Part shown: positions 35,186 through 43,642 of the stretch, one piece after another
How the letters are laid out: every line of letters begins with the position of its first letter
How positions within the stretch are numbered: the first letter of the stretch is position 1
Source: Zhongshania sp.
GTDB lineage: Bacteria; Pseudomonadota; Gammaproteobacteria; Pseudomonadales; Spongiibacteraceae
Direction of reading: 5' to 3'
NCBI RefSeq assembly: GCF_029212375.1
Contig: NZ_JARGNU010000012.1
Span: 23,688 to 87,687, forward strand
DNA length: 64,000 bases
Program-made: the position numbers and the translations under genes
Notes under the pieces: generated by a model
Told to the model about the DNA's origin: nothing
What the model saw: the letters and a program-made list of their open reading frames with translations, nothing else
The model's database searches: none

Positions 35186-36034
35186 ATGAAAAAGCCGCTG
35201 GTCGTACCGAGCGACGCTGAATTTGCCACTGCCCCGCTGCCTTTTAGCGGGGGCTCTTTTGCGGGCCAAGTGGTGTTGGTCAGTGGCGGCGGCAGCGGCA
35301 TTGGTAAAGCCACTGCGTGGTTGTTTGCACGCCTTGGCGCCCACCTTATTATTACTGGACGCACCGAGCAAAAGCTCGTCGATACCGTTGCGGCATTGAC
35401 AGACGCTGGTTTGTCGGCGAGTTACAAGCTTCAAGATATTCGTGATTACGAAGGCATTGCGGCGATGTACGAAGCCATATACGCCGAATTTGGTCGCCTC
35501 GATGTGCTCGTTAATAATGCGGGCGGCCAGTTCCCCCAATCGTCTATCGACTTCTCTAAAAACGGCTGGGATGCCGTGGTTAATAATAACCTCAATGGCA
35601 GCTGGTATATGATGCAACACGCTGCGCGCCAATGGCGCGACCGTGGCCTGCAGGGCAGCATTGTGAACATTGTCGCGGTTGTGCCGCGGGGTATGTGCGG
35701 CGGCGCTCACACTTGTGCGGCCCGCGCTGGGGTTATACACCTTTCAAAAACGGTGGCGGTGGAGTGGGCGGAATACAATATTCGCGTCAATTGCGTTGCC
35801 CCCGGTGTTATTTACAGCGAAGGCATGGGTGCCTACAGCCCCGAGGCCATGAGCGAGTTCGATAAGTCCAACCCTATGAAGCGCTTCGGTACACCTTGGG
35901 ATATCGCCCAAGCTTGTGTGTATCTCGGTGGCCCTAGCGGCAGTTTCATTACCGGTGAAGTGCTCACCATTGATGGTGGTGGTCAGTTGTGGGGAGATTT
36001 GTGGATGCAGGGTAAGCCGGATTATTTTAAATAA
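35186..36034 (+). CDS. Short-chain dehydrogenase, dienoyl-CoA-reductase type (AtuB/AtuG-like position)
   Basis: The protein has 282 residues from ATG 35186; a TTG two codons upstream is less likely. The nucleotide loop is VSGGGSGIGKATA and NNAG is present. The active-site stretch is GAHTCAARAGVIHLSK, without the YxxxK tyrosine and with Arg in the lysine place, close to dienoyl-CoA reductases. The C-terminus GGGQLWGDLW...KPDYF is distinctive. It is the last gene of the plus operon, 27 bases after the dehydrogenase, and ends at a strong terminator. Confidence 0.87.
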   Translation: MKKPLVVPSDAEFATAPLPFSGGSFAGQVVLVSGGGSGIGKATAWLFARLGAHLIITGRTEQKLVDTVAALTDAGLSASYKLQDIRDYEGIAAMYEAIYAEFGRLDVLVNNAGGQFPQSSIDFSKNGWDAVVNNNLNGSWYMMQHAARQWRDRGLQGSIVNIVAVVPRGMCGGAHTCAARAGVIHLSKTVAVEWAEYNIRVNCVAPGVIYSEGMGAYSPEAMSEFDKSNPMKRFGTPWDIAQACVYLGGPSGSFITGEVLTIDGGGQLWGDLWMQGKPDYFK

Positions 36035-36054
36035 AGTTTTGCCAGATAATTGGC

Positions 36055-36089
36055 AAAGGGGTGAGGCGCAAGCCTCACCCCTTTTTTTA
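36055..36089. terminator. Strong terminator between SDR and metF
   Basis: AAAGGGGTGAGGC (36055-36067) pairs perfectly with GCCTCACCCCTTT (36072-36084) with a GCAA tetraloop, then a T run. Converging genes end on both sides, and the A/T flanks allow action on both strands. Confidence 0.93.
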
Positions 36090-36920
36090 TGGATGGGCGC
36101 TTATTACCGCTTCGGCAATGCGTTTAATCGGTTCAACTTGATTCATGCTGTAAAAATGAATACCAGGTGCGCCGCCTTCCATCAGAATATGGCATAGCTC
36201 GCTGACGAACTCGGTACCAAATTCAATAATACTCTGCTGGTCGTCGCCATAGCCTTCTAATTTTTGGGTCAACCAACGCGGTATATCTGCACCGCAATTG
36301 CGAGAGAAACGCGCGAGATTGGCAAAATTAGTGATGGGCATAATGCCGGGATAAATCGGCTTTTCGATGCCGGCTTTTTCGCAGTCTTCTAAAAAGTAGA
36401 AGTAGGCATCGGCATTGAAAAAATACTGGGTGATGGCGCTATTGGCACCGGCATCCAATTTGTTTTTCAAAAAGTTGATGTCAGCTTGATAGCTTTTGGC
36501 ATCGGGGTGAATCTCTGGATACGCCGCTACTTCAATCTGAAAGTGATCGCCGGTGTGCTTGCGAATAAACTCTACCAGCTCTCTGGCGTAAACCTGACGC
36601 GTTGCGCCCATGCCCGAGGGAATGTCGCCGCGCAGTGCAACAATGCGGTCGATGCCCGCATCTTTGTAGTCATTGAGCAGGGTCAGGATCTCTGATTCTT
36701 CATCGCCACCAAAAGACAAATGCGGCGCAACCGAGAGTCCTGCTTTTTTGGTTTCTAAAACAATCCCGCGGGTATTGTCGCGGGTCGAACCGCCAGCGCC
36801 ATAAGTAACCGAGAAAAATTCGGGGTTTAAAGCCGCCAACTGGCTGCGGGTGTCTTTTAACTTCTCGCGACCGGCTTCGGTTTTAGGCGGGAAGAATTCA
36901 AAGCTATAGCGGTTTGCCAT
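36087..36920 (-). CDS. metF: 5,10-methylenetetrahydrofolate reductase MetF
   Basis: The protein has 277 residues. This FAD enzyme reduces methylene-THF to methyl-THF, the methyl donor for homocysteine in methionine synthesis. It begins with SFEFFPPKTEAGREKL and carries SVTYGAGGSTRDNT and the ALRGDIP strand, all typical of the barrel. It ends against the terminator at 36055. It is the last gene of a SAM-cycle group (ArsR/methyltransferase, metK, ahcY, metF), separated from ahcY by 130 bases that hold a short inverted-repeat element. Confidence 0.96.
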   Translation of the reverse strand: MANRYSFEFFPPKTEAGREKLKDTRSQLAALNPEFFSVTYGAGGSTRDNTRGIVLETKKAGLSVAPHLSFGGDEESEILTLLNDYKDAGIDRIVALRGDIPSGMGATRQVYARELVEFIRKHTGDHFQIEVAAYPEIHPDAKSYQADINFLKNKLDAGANSAITQYFFNADAYFYFLEDCEKAGIEKPIYPGIMPITNFANLARFSRNCGADIPRWLTQKLEGYGDDQQSIIEFGTEFVSELCHILMEGGAPGIHFYSMNQVEPIKRIAEAVISAHP

Positions 36921-36990
36921 GATGTAATCCGTAGTGTGTTGGAAGCTTCGAGCTTTCCGTATTTATTAAAGCCGCTAGGCTAAATGCTAG

Positions 36991-37035
36991 ACGGGAGATG
37001 GGAGACGCTACGACTTCGCGTTTTCCGTCTCCCGT
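36991..37035. repeat. Short inverted-repeat element between ahcY and metF
   Basis: ACGGGAGATGGGAGACGC (36991-37008) faces GCGTTTTCCGTCTCCCGT (37018-37035): 18-base arms, 15 matching, with a 9-base loop. The left arm and the preceding GCTAAATGCTAG match the left end of the larger element at 38457. It looks like a solo, gene-less copy of the same repeat. Confidence 0.75.
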
Positions 37036-37050
37036 AAAGCGTCTGCCGCC

Positions 37051-38427
37051 TTAGTATTTATAACTCTCTGGCTTAAACGGTCCTTCAACGGGCACACCGA
37101 TGTAGTCTGCCTGAGTTTTGCTGAGCTGGGTCAGCACACCGCCGAAACCGGCAACCATGTGGGCGGCTACTTCTTCGTCTAATTTCTTGGGCAGTACTTC
37201 TACGGTAATGGCGTTAGCTTTGAAGTTAGCTTCTAAATCGGCGAAGCGACGCTCGTAAAGGTAAATTTGTGCCAGTACTTGGTTGGCAAAAGAACCGTCC
37301 ATGATACGGCTTGGGTGGCCAGTGGCGTTGCCAAGGTTAACCAAGCGGCCTTCTGATAATAGAATCAAGTGATCGTTAGCGGCCTTGTTGCGGTAAACCA
37401 AGTGTACCTGTGGTTTAACTTCTTCCCACTCCCAGTTTTTGCGCATAAAGGCGGTGTCGATCTCATTGTCGAAGTGACCGATATTGCACACTACGCAGCC
37501 ATTTTTCAGGGCTTTAAGCATATTGGAATCGCAAACATTGACGTTGCCAGTAGTGGTCACCAGCAGGTCGGTGTTGCCCAACACCAACGTGTTAACACAG
37601 GCTTCGCTGCCGTCGTTAACGCCGTTGTTGTAGGGTGAAACCACTTCGTAACCGTCCATGCAAGCTTGCATGGCGCAGATTGGATCGACTTCGCTGATCT
37701 TAACAATCATGCCTTCTTGGCGTAATGATGCTGCAGAACCTTTACCCACATCGCCGTAGCCAATGACCAATGCTTTTTTACCAGACAGCAGGTGATCGGT
37801 GCCGCGCTTGATCGCATCGTTCAGGCTGTGACGGCAGCCGTATTTGTTGTCGTTTTTAGACTTGGTTACCGAGTCGTTAACGTTGATCGCAGGTACTTTT
37901 AGTTCGCCCTTCGCCATCATTTCTTGTAGACGGTGAACACCGGTAGTGGTCTCTTCCGTGATGCCATGAATGCGGTCCATCATCTGCGGGTATTTCTGGT
38001 GAAGCAGGCCAGTCAAATCGCCGCCATCATCCAATACCATATTGGCATCCCAAGGCTGGCCATCTTTTAAAATAGTTTGCTCTAGGCACCACTCATACTC
38101 TTCTTCCGTTTCGCCTTTCCAAGCAAATACTGGAACACCAGCAGCGGCAATCGCAGCAGCGGCGTGATCTTGAGTAGAGAAAATATTGCACGACGACCAG
38201 CGCACTTCTGCACCGAGCTCGATTAAGGTTTCAATCAAAACCCCAGTTTGAATTGTCATGTGAATACAACCCAAAATCTTGGCGCCAGCCAATGGCTTGT
38301 CAGCGCCGTATTTTGAACGCATAGCCATCAGCGCAGGCATTTCGCCTTCGGCAATGCTGAGTTCTTTACGGCCCCAAGCGGCAAGGGAGATGTCGGCTAC
38401 TTTGTAATCGGTGAAGGTGTTGCTCAT
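37051..38427 (-). CDS. ahcY: Adenosylhomocysteinase AhcY
   Basis: The protein has 458 residues. It splits S-adenosylhomocysteine into adenosine and homocysteine, relieving product inhibition of methyltransferases. It shows the NAD-binding [10 protein letters not shown], the substrate-side ETTTGVHRL and the C-terminal tail FKPESYKY that reaches the neighbouring subunit's NAD site. It is next to metK and metF. No SAH riboswitch is recognisable upstream; the 55 bases before it are the edge of an inverted-repeat cassette. Confidence 0.97.
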   Translation of the reverse strand: MSNTFTDYKVADISLAAWGRKELSIAEGEMPALMAMRSKYGADKPLAGAKILGCIHMTIQTGVLIETLIELGAEVRWSSCNIFSTQDHAAAAIAAAGVPVFAWKGETEEEYEWCLEQTILKDGQPWDANMVLDDGGDLTGLLHQKYPQMMDRIHGITEETTTGVHRLQEMMAKGELKVPAINVNDSVTKSKNDNKYGCRHSLNDAIKRGTDHLLSGKKALVIGYGDVGKGSAASLRQEGMIVKISEVDPICAMQACMDGYEVVSPYNNGVNDGSEACVNTLVLGNTDLLVTTTGNVNVCDSNMLKALKNGCVVCNIGHFDNEIDTAFMRKNWEWEEVKPQVHLVYRNKAANDHLILLSEGRLVNLGNATGHPSRIMDGSFANQVLAQIYLYERRFADLEANFKANAITVEVLPKKLDEEVAAHMVAGFGGVLTQLSKTQADYIGVPVEGPFKPESYKY

Positions 38428-38456
38428 GGTGTATACCTCTATAAGCTAAATGCTGG

Positions 38457-38899
38457 ACGGGAGACGGGAGACGCAAAAGCGCTCATTCGGTACTCGCCCT
38501 AAGTCGGTTAATTAGTGCCGCCAGTTTCGCGAAAACGCGTTCAAGGGCTGGCTGCCAATTCTCTTGTTCGTTTATATAGCCTAGTTGTGTGGCTATAATT
38601 ATTTGCGTTTCTAATTCTGCTAAGGATCCCCTAGCGATATACAGAAAGCGTAAAAAGTCTTTGTCTGATCCACGGGCGGCTCCCTCTGCGATATTGCTCG
38701 GAACACTAATTGCTGAGCGTCGCATCTGGCTGATAAGCCCGAATCGTTCATCTTGCGGAAACGCTGCACTGAATTCATAAACATGATGAACCAGCGCCAC
38801 AGAGTCCTGCCAAACATCCATTCGTATATGTCGCCGCTCCATGGCAATCTCCAAATAGTTTTGAGCGGGTTTTACGCTTTTGCGTATACCGTCTCCCGT
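38457..38899. mobile_element. Inverted-repeat-bounded cassette carrying a four-helix-bundle gene
   Basis: A 25-base left end (38457-38481, starting ACGGGAGACGGGAGACGC and ending AAAAGCG) is matched by an inverted 25-base right end (38875-38899) at 23 positions. Between them is a single small gene (38483-38842) that nearly fills the element. The related solo repeat at 36991 has no gene. This has the look of a non-autonomous mobile unit sitting between metK and ahcY. No transposase is present and target duplications were not identified. Confidence 0.65.
38483..38842 (-). CDS. Four-helix-bundle protein (23S rRNA intervening-sequence protein family)
   Basis: The protein has 119 residues from ATG 38842 with GGAG 6 bases upstream. 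A TTG 12 bases earlier is less likely. DVWQDSVALVHHVYEFSAAFP, GLISQMRRSAISVPSNIAEG and the SLAELETQIIIATQLGY helix are the family pattern of S23/IVP proteins, first found inside 23S rRNA insertions and related to the Avd protein of diversity-generating retroelements. The stop codon is 2 bases from the left inverted repeat. The function is unknown; nucleic-acid binding is suspected. Confidence 0.88.
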   Translation of the reverse strand: MERRHIRMDVWQDSVALVHHVYEFSAAFPQDERFGLISQMRRSAISVPSNIAEGAARGSDKDFLRFLYIARGSLAELETQIIIATQLGYINEQENWQPALERVFAKLAALINRLRASTE

Positions 38900-38914
38900 T
38901 CAGCCTCTCCCGCG

Positions 38915-40123
38915 CTACAGCGCCGCCTTCAACGCCTCCGCCCGATCCGTTTTCTCCCAGCTAAACGCCGTAGCAGTTTCTGATTTCTCTTCGCCGTTTT
39001 CTTTAAAGTTATAGGTCAACTCGTAAGGCTCGCGACCAAAGTGGCCGTAGGCGGCGGTGGGTTGGTACATGGGGTGAGCTAAGTCCAACATTTTGGTGAT
39101 GCCGTAGGGGCGCAGGTCGAAGACTTCACGTACTGCGGCTACCAGTTTGGCGTCGCTGACTTTGCCGGTGCCAAAGGTGTTGATCGAAATCGAGGTGGGT
39201 TCGGCAACACCAATGGCATAGCTCACCTGAATTTCACAGCGGTCGGCAAGGCCGGCGGCAACGATATTTTTGGCAACATAACGGCCTGCATACGCCGCGC
39301 TGCGGTCAACCTTTGAGGGGTCTTTGCCCGAGAACGCGCCGCCACCATGACGGGCCATGCCGCCGTAGGTGTCTACAATAATTTTACGGCCGGTCAGGCC
39401 GCAATCGCCAACGGGGCCGCCAATCACGAATTTGCCGGTAGGGTTGATGTGGTACTGGGTGCCGGCGTGCAGTAGTTCAGTTGGAATCACGTTTTTAATG
39501 ATTTCTTCGCGCACGGCTTCTTGCAGGTCTTTCTGTGAAATTTCTGGGTTGTGCTGGGTAGACAGTACAACGGCATCTACGGCAACGGGTAGGCCGTTTT
39601 CATAGCGCAGGGTGACCTGACTTTTCGCGTCTGGGCGCAACCATGAGAGCACGCGATTTTTGCGCAGGTAGGCCTGACGCTCTACTAAGCGGTGGGCGTA
39701 AAACAGCGGCGCGGGCATCAGCGACGGGGTTTCATTGGTGGCGTAGCCGAACATTAGACCTTGGTCGCCAGCGCCTTGATCTTCTGGGCGGGCGCGGTCA
39801 ACGCCTTGGTTAATGTCTACCGACTGCTTGCCAATGGCGTTTAATACCGCGCAGCTGGCGCCGTCGAAGCCAACGTCTGAACTGTTGTAGCCAATGCCGG
39901 TGATTACGTCGCGAATGATGTCTTCTAAATCGACATAACAGGAGGTGGTCACTTCACCGGCAACAATCGCCATGCCAGTTTTTACTAGGGTCTCTACGGC
40001 TACGCGGGCGTGCTTATCGCGGGCGATAATTGCGTCGAGCACGGCGTCAGAAATCTGGTCGGCCATCTTGTCTGGATGTCCTTCAGACACCGACTCCGAG
40101 GTAAAAATACTGTATTCAGACAT
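38915..40123 (-). CDS. metK: S-adenosylmethionine synthetase MetK
   Basis: The protein has 402 residues. It makes SAM from methionine and ATP. Family motifs are [19 protein letters not shown] near the start, the [12 protein letters not shown] active-site loop and the P-loop-like [16 protein letters not shown]. The tail [17 protein letters not shown] is normal. It starts 36 bases after the ArsR/methyltransferase gene, so both probably share the promoter near 41200. Confidence 0.97.
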   Translation of the reverse strand: MSEYSIFTSESVSEGHPDKMADQISDAVLDAIIARDKHARVAVETLVKTGMAIVAGEVTTSCYVDLEDIIRDVITGIGYNSSDVGFDGASCAVLNAIGKQSVDINQGVDRARPEDQGAGDQGLMFGYATNETPSLMPAPLFYAHRLVERQAYLRKNRVLSWLRPDAKSQVTLRYENGLPVAVDAVVLSTQHNPEISQKDLQEAVREEIIKNVIPTELLHAGTQYHINPTGKFVIGGPVGDCGLTGRKIIVDTYGGMARHGGGAFSGKDPSKVDRSAAYAGRYVAKNIVAAGLADRCEIQVSYAIGVAEPTSISINTFGTGKVSDAKLVAAVREVFDLRPYGITKMLDLAHPMYQPTAAYGHFGREPYELTYNFKENGEEKSETATAFSWEKTDRAEALKAAL

Positions 40124-40159
40124 ATTGGCAATCGTCCTTTGGTAATGGCCTGCGCGGTT

Positions 40160-41182
40160 TTACGCGCTGTGGCTCGGGGTGTGAAAAGTGTGGGGCTCGG
40201 CTTTAATAAATTGCCGAACCTGTACGCGAAATCCATTGAGCTGGGCGAGGTAGGCGGCGGCGCCGTCTTGCAAACCGCTGGCTACGGCCCACTCGCTTAA
40301 ATCATCGGGTTCAAAACCCAGCCACAAATCGCCGCAGGCGTCACGGGCCCAGCTTTGATCGTGGCGGCACAAATCGGTAACGCAAAATAAGCCGCCGGGC
40401 TTTAATAAGCGCGCGGCGTCTTTAAAAATATCGGCCGGCGAAGGCACGTGGTGTAGCACCATATTGCACACCACGCAGTCGGCACTATTGGGCGCTAACT
40501 GGGCATCGCGGCTGTCGCCCAGCACCATGGCTACGTTGCCAAGGCCCTGTTGGTTTACAAACTCGCCCGCGCGCTTGAGCATGGCCTCGGCATTATCCAC
40601 CGCCACTACCTTGGCATAGCGAGGTGACAGTTCGGCTAAAAAAGCGCCTTCGCCTGGGCCAATCTCAATAGCGAGCTCACCGCCCTGAGGTTGGCTGCTG
40701 CGTAGTAATTCCATGCAACTGTGGCCGTATACATTAAAGGCCACCATCTGTTCTTGCTGCTCGCCAAATTCGCTGGCGTGTTCGGCAAAAAAGGCCCGCG
40801 AGCGTTCGGCGCGCTCTACGTAGACTTGCTCTAGGCGCTGTTGCTGGTCGAGGTCTAGCTGCATGAGGTCGGCGCTGCTGAGCAGGGCGTCGTGCAGAGG
40901 CGCTAAATCGGCGATCGCGGCGGTGTAAGTGCGCCGATAAAATAGGCTATTGCCTTCTCTGCGCTTGGTAATTAAGCCCGCGGTGGTTAGGGTTTTAAGG
41001 TGGTGACTCATCCCTGACTGCCGGCAATCGAGAATGTGGCAAAGCTCTTGAACCGAGTAGGCGTCGCGACTCAATACCCGCAAAACTTGCAGGCGCAGCA
41101 TATCGCCGCCGGCTTTGCAGAGTTGCAATAGGGCATCGTTGCTCGCAGTTATTGCGGTGCTGAGTGGGCTCGCTGAGTTCAT
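40160..41182 (-). CDS. ArsR-family regulator fused to a class I methyltransferase domain (SahR-like)
   Basis: The protein has 340 residues. Residues about 15-95 are an ArsR winged helix (YSVQELCHILDCRQSGMSHHL). Residues about 140-300 are a SAM-dependent methyltransferase with EIGPGEGAFLAEL. ArsR proteins of this build sit next to SAM-cycle genes in many gammaproteobacteria, and SahR regulators of that family respond to S-adenosylhomocysteine. A 24-bp palindrome lies 26 bases before its start codon, suggesting autorepression of the whole operon. Whether the methyltransferase fold catalyses or only senses is open. Confidence 0.88.
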   Translation of the reverse strand: MNSASPLSTAITASNDALLQLCKAGGDMLRLQVLRVLSRDAYSVQELCHILDCRQSGMSHHLKTLTTAGLITKRREGNSLFYRRTYTAAIADLAPLHDALLSSADLMQLDLDQQQRLEQVYVERAERSRAFFAEHASEFGEQQEQMVAFNVYGHSCMELLRSSQPQGGELAIEIGPGEGAFLAELSPRYAKVVAVDNAEAMLKRAGEFVNQQGLGNVAMVLGDSRDAQLAPNSADCVVCNMVLHHVPSPADIFKDAARLLKPGGLFCVTDLCRHDQSWARDACGDLWLGFEPDDLSEWAVASGLQDGAAAYLAQLNGFRVQVRQFIKAEPHTFHTPSHSA

Positions 41183-41208
41183 GCCGCGCAGTGTAGCAGG
41201 ATTTTTAT

Positions 41209-41232
41209 CTATATCAAAATATATTGATATAG
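41209..41232. promoter_or_regulatory. Operator palindrome upstream of the SAM-cycle operon
   Basis: CTATATCAA (41209-41217) and TTGATATAG (41224-41232) are perfect 9-bp arms with a 6-base spacer. It is the only such site I found in the cluster and lies directly ahead of the ArsR/methyltransferase gene, a natural operator for that regulator. Confidence 0.65.
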
Positions 41233-41292
41233 TTCTCGTCTGGGCTGCGCGTCAGTTTTGCTGGCTGTTTTACGGCTTGGCCGTTGCGAGCG

Positions 41293-42132
41293 TTAGCGAA
41301 TGGCTGAATTTAATTCAAAACTGCTGTTTACGCCGTCGCCGAGCAATTGCTCGATGACTGGCATCGCTTGCTCTAGCTGAGCGGCGAGTTGCCACGGCGG
41401 ATTAATAACAAACATGGCGCTGCCAAACATGCCGTGTTCACCCGCGGGGGCTTGCACGGTGAGCTTGATGTGCAGGTAATTGTCGGGTGACAGAGCTTTT
41501 AGGCGGCGGCCAAGATCCTTGGATTCCTCGCGAGGAATCAAGGGATACCACAGCGCGTAAACGCCATTGGCGAAACGGCGCTGGCTGTCTTTGAGCGCGG
41601 CGATGACATTGCGGTAGTCATTTTTGTCTTCGTAGGGCGGGTCGATTAACACCAGCGCCCGTTTGCTGGGGGGTGGCAACAGGGCTTTTAAGCCAGCAAA
41701 ACCGTCGCTCTCGCTGATGCGCGCGCTGTGGTGAAAACGCTTGCGCAGGTTTTCGTGATCGTTAGGGTGCAGCTCAAATAGATGGGCCTTGTCTTGCTCG
41801 CGCAACATTTGCAGGGCAATGGCGGGCGAGCCGGGGTAGCCCTCGGCCTCGCCTTTACAGCAAGCCTCAATAATATCGAGGTAGTGCTGCAGGGGCGCGG
41901 GGAATTCGCTGCTTGCTGCCGCGGCGCGCAATTTGGCAATGCCGCTGTCAAACTCGCGGTTTTGGGCGCTAAACGCGCTGCCAAAATGGTAAAAACCGGC
42001 GCCCGCGTGGGTGTCGATATACGACACCCCAGTGGGCTTTTGCTGTAAGTAATCTAGGCACAAAACCTGAACTAGGTGTTTGAGCACGTCGGCATGGTTG
42101 CCAGCGTGAAAGCCGTGACGGTAGCTGAGCAT
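41293..42132 (-). CDS. rlmJ: 23S rRNA m6A2030 methyltransferase RlmJ
   Basis: The protein has 279 residues. It methylates N6 of A2030 in 23S rRNA. The family N-terminus MLSYRHGFHAGNHADVLKH is intact, with the SAM-site THAGAGFY and the catalytic LIDPPYE (D-P-P-Y). It lies 39 bases after fbp on the same strand. Confidence 0.95.
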   Translation of the reverse strand: MLSYRHGFHAGNHADVLKHLVQVLCLDYLQQKPTGVSYIDTHAGAGFYHFGSAFSAQNREFDSGIAKLRAAAASSEFPAPLQHYLDIIEACCKGEAEGYPGSPAIALQMLREQDKAHLFELHPNDHENLRKRFHHSARISESDGFAGLKALLPPPSKRALVLIDPPYEDKNDYRNVIAALKDSQRRFANGVYALWYPLIPREESKDLGRRLKALSPDNYLHIKLTVQAPAGEHGMFGSAMFVINPPWQLAAQLEQAMPVIEQLLGDGVNSSFELNSAIR

Positions 42133-42171
42133 GATAATAAATCTCGGTTGTTGCTCTGAAAAAGCTCAGCG

Positions 42172-43143
42172 TTATTTATGGTAATCGACGCAGGTTTTAA
42201 CTTCGTTGGCGGCGCCGAGAATAACCGGCACCCGCTGGTGAATATGCTCGGGTTGAATGTCGAGTATTTTACCTTCGGGGGTCCACACTTCGCCGCCCGC
42301 TTGCTCAACCAAAAAGCCCATGGGGTTGGCTTCGTACATTAAACGCAATTTGCCCGCTTGCTCTGGCTTGCGGCTGTCCCAGGGGTAGGTGAATAAGCCG
42401 CCGCGACACAGAATGCGGTGTACATCGGCGACCATTGCTGCAACCCAGCGCATATTAAAATCTTTGCCCCGCGGGCCGTCTTTGCCGGCAATTAGGTCGC
42501 TAATATAGCTTTGCATGCCGGCCGTCCAGTGGCGCTGGTTAGACATATTAATGGAAAACTCTTTGGCGTCGGCGGGAATGTTAACCTCGGCGTCAGTGAG
42601 CAGATAGGTGTTGCTGTCTTGGTCTAGGGTGAACATGGTCACGCCGTTGCCGGTGCTGAGTACCAGCATGACCGAGGGGCCATACAGCACATAACCTGCT
42701 GCAGCTTGATTGCGGCCGGGCTGTAAAAAATCCTGCTCGCACACTGGCGCGCTGCCAGTGTGGGGCAGCACCGAGAAGATGGTGCCGACCATGCTGTTAA
42801 TGTCGATATTCGATGAGCCATCAAGGGGGTCGAAGGTAACTAAATAGCGACCATCGGTGTGGCAGGGCAGTACATCGGTTTCTTCTTCAGAGGCCACGCC
42901 CCGCACGGCGGGCAGTGTGGCTAGCGCGTCTTTGATTAAATCGTTGGCGATAACGTCGAGCTTTTTTTGGTCTTCGCCCTGCACATTTTCAGCGCCGGCA
43001 GCGCCGAGTATTCCGGCCAGTGCGCCCTTTGCTAAGGCTTGGCTAATGGTCACGCTGACCTCGGCTAAACCTAAAATAACAGTTTGAAGGTCGGCGGTAA
43101 CATGGTGTTGGGCAAGAAACTCGGGAAGGGTATATCTGCTCAT
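42172..43143 (-). CDS. fbp: Fructose-1,6-bisphosphatase class 1
   Basis: The protein has 323 residues from ATG 43143 ([10 protein letters not shown]); an ATG three codons upstream is also possible. It removes the 1-phosphate of fructose-1,6-bisphosphate in gluconeogenesis. The metal and substrate motif [11 protein letters not shown], the EEETDVL acidic loop and the C-terminal GGLFTYPWD...[16 protein letters not shown] region are all present. It is typical of a cell growing on fatty acids, which must make sugar. Confidence 0.95.
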   Translation of the reverse strand: MSRYTLPEFLAQHHVTADLQTVILGLAEVSVTISQALAKGALAGILGAAGAENVQGEDQKKLDVIANDLIKDALATLPAVRGVASEEETDVLPCHTDGRYLVTFDPLDGSSNIDINSMVGTIFSVLPHTGSAPVCEQDFLQPGRNQAAAGYVLYGPSVMLVLSTGNGVTMFTLDQDSNTYLLTDAEVNIPADAKEFSINMSNQRHWTAGMQSYISDLIAGKDGPRGKDFNMRWVAAMVADVHRILCRGGLFTYPWDSRKPEQAGKLRLMYEANPMGFLVEQAGGEVWTPEGKILDIQPEHIHQRVPVILGAANEVKTCVDYHK

Positions 43144-43321
43144 GCAAGGCATTCCGGTAGCGGGCGACAGCGATCTATTATGCCACCGGCCTGCGCTAGA
43201 AGACAGTGAATGGCGCGGCGGCTGGGCTTTGCATTCGGTTTTACAGTGTTTTAAGTTATAGCTTTAGTTCGCAACTAGAAATAAGTGAGATCAATTGTTC
43301 ACGGTCGACACGGAGGTCGCC

Positions 43322-43579
43322 ATGAAATACTCCCTTGCGCTATTGGGTATCTTTTTAGTAATGAGCCACTCGGCTCGCGCCGCCGATTGGAAAGCATGCC
43401 GAGCGCGCAAAGTTGAAGTGGTGCGCCTAGAGCAGGCGCTGGGCGCTGGTAAAAAGCTCAAAGGCTACGCCAGCGGCACCGCCATGAAAAAGGCGCGGCG
43501 CAGCAAAGAAGATTGGCTGTGGAAGCACTGCCGCAGCTATTCACGGCGGTTGCGAGATGTTGAGCGGGACATGATGTAA
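43322..43579 (+). CDS. Small secreted basic protein, unknown function
   Basis: The protein has 85 residues from ATG 43322 (GGAGG just upstream). Residues 1-20 are a signal peptide (LALLGIFLVMSHSARA). The mature part is rich in Lys and Arg and has two cysteines (WKACRARK and WKHCRSY), which may form a disulfide. I recognise no family. It precedes the gamma-glutamyltransferase gene by about 60 bases and may be cotranscribed with it. Confidence 0.75.
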   Translation: MKYSLALLGIFLVMSHSARAADWKACRARKVEVVRLEQALGAGKKLKGYASGTAMKKARRSKEDWLWKHCRSYSRRLRDVERDMM

Positions 43580-43642
43580 GGCGCGAGTGCTTTGCGATTG
43601 TGGGCGTGTCGTGGCAAGCTGATTTCTGGATTCCGCCACGTG

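Noticed and set aside
38428-38480. SAM or SAH riboswitch upstream of ahcY
   Set aside because: The sequence is the edge of the inverted-repeat cassette and shows no known SAM/SAH riboswitch core. The ArsR palindrome at 41209 is a better control site.
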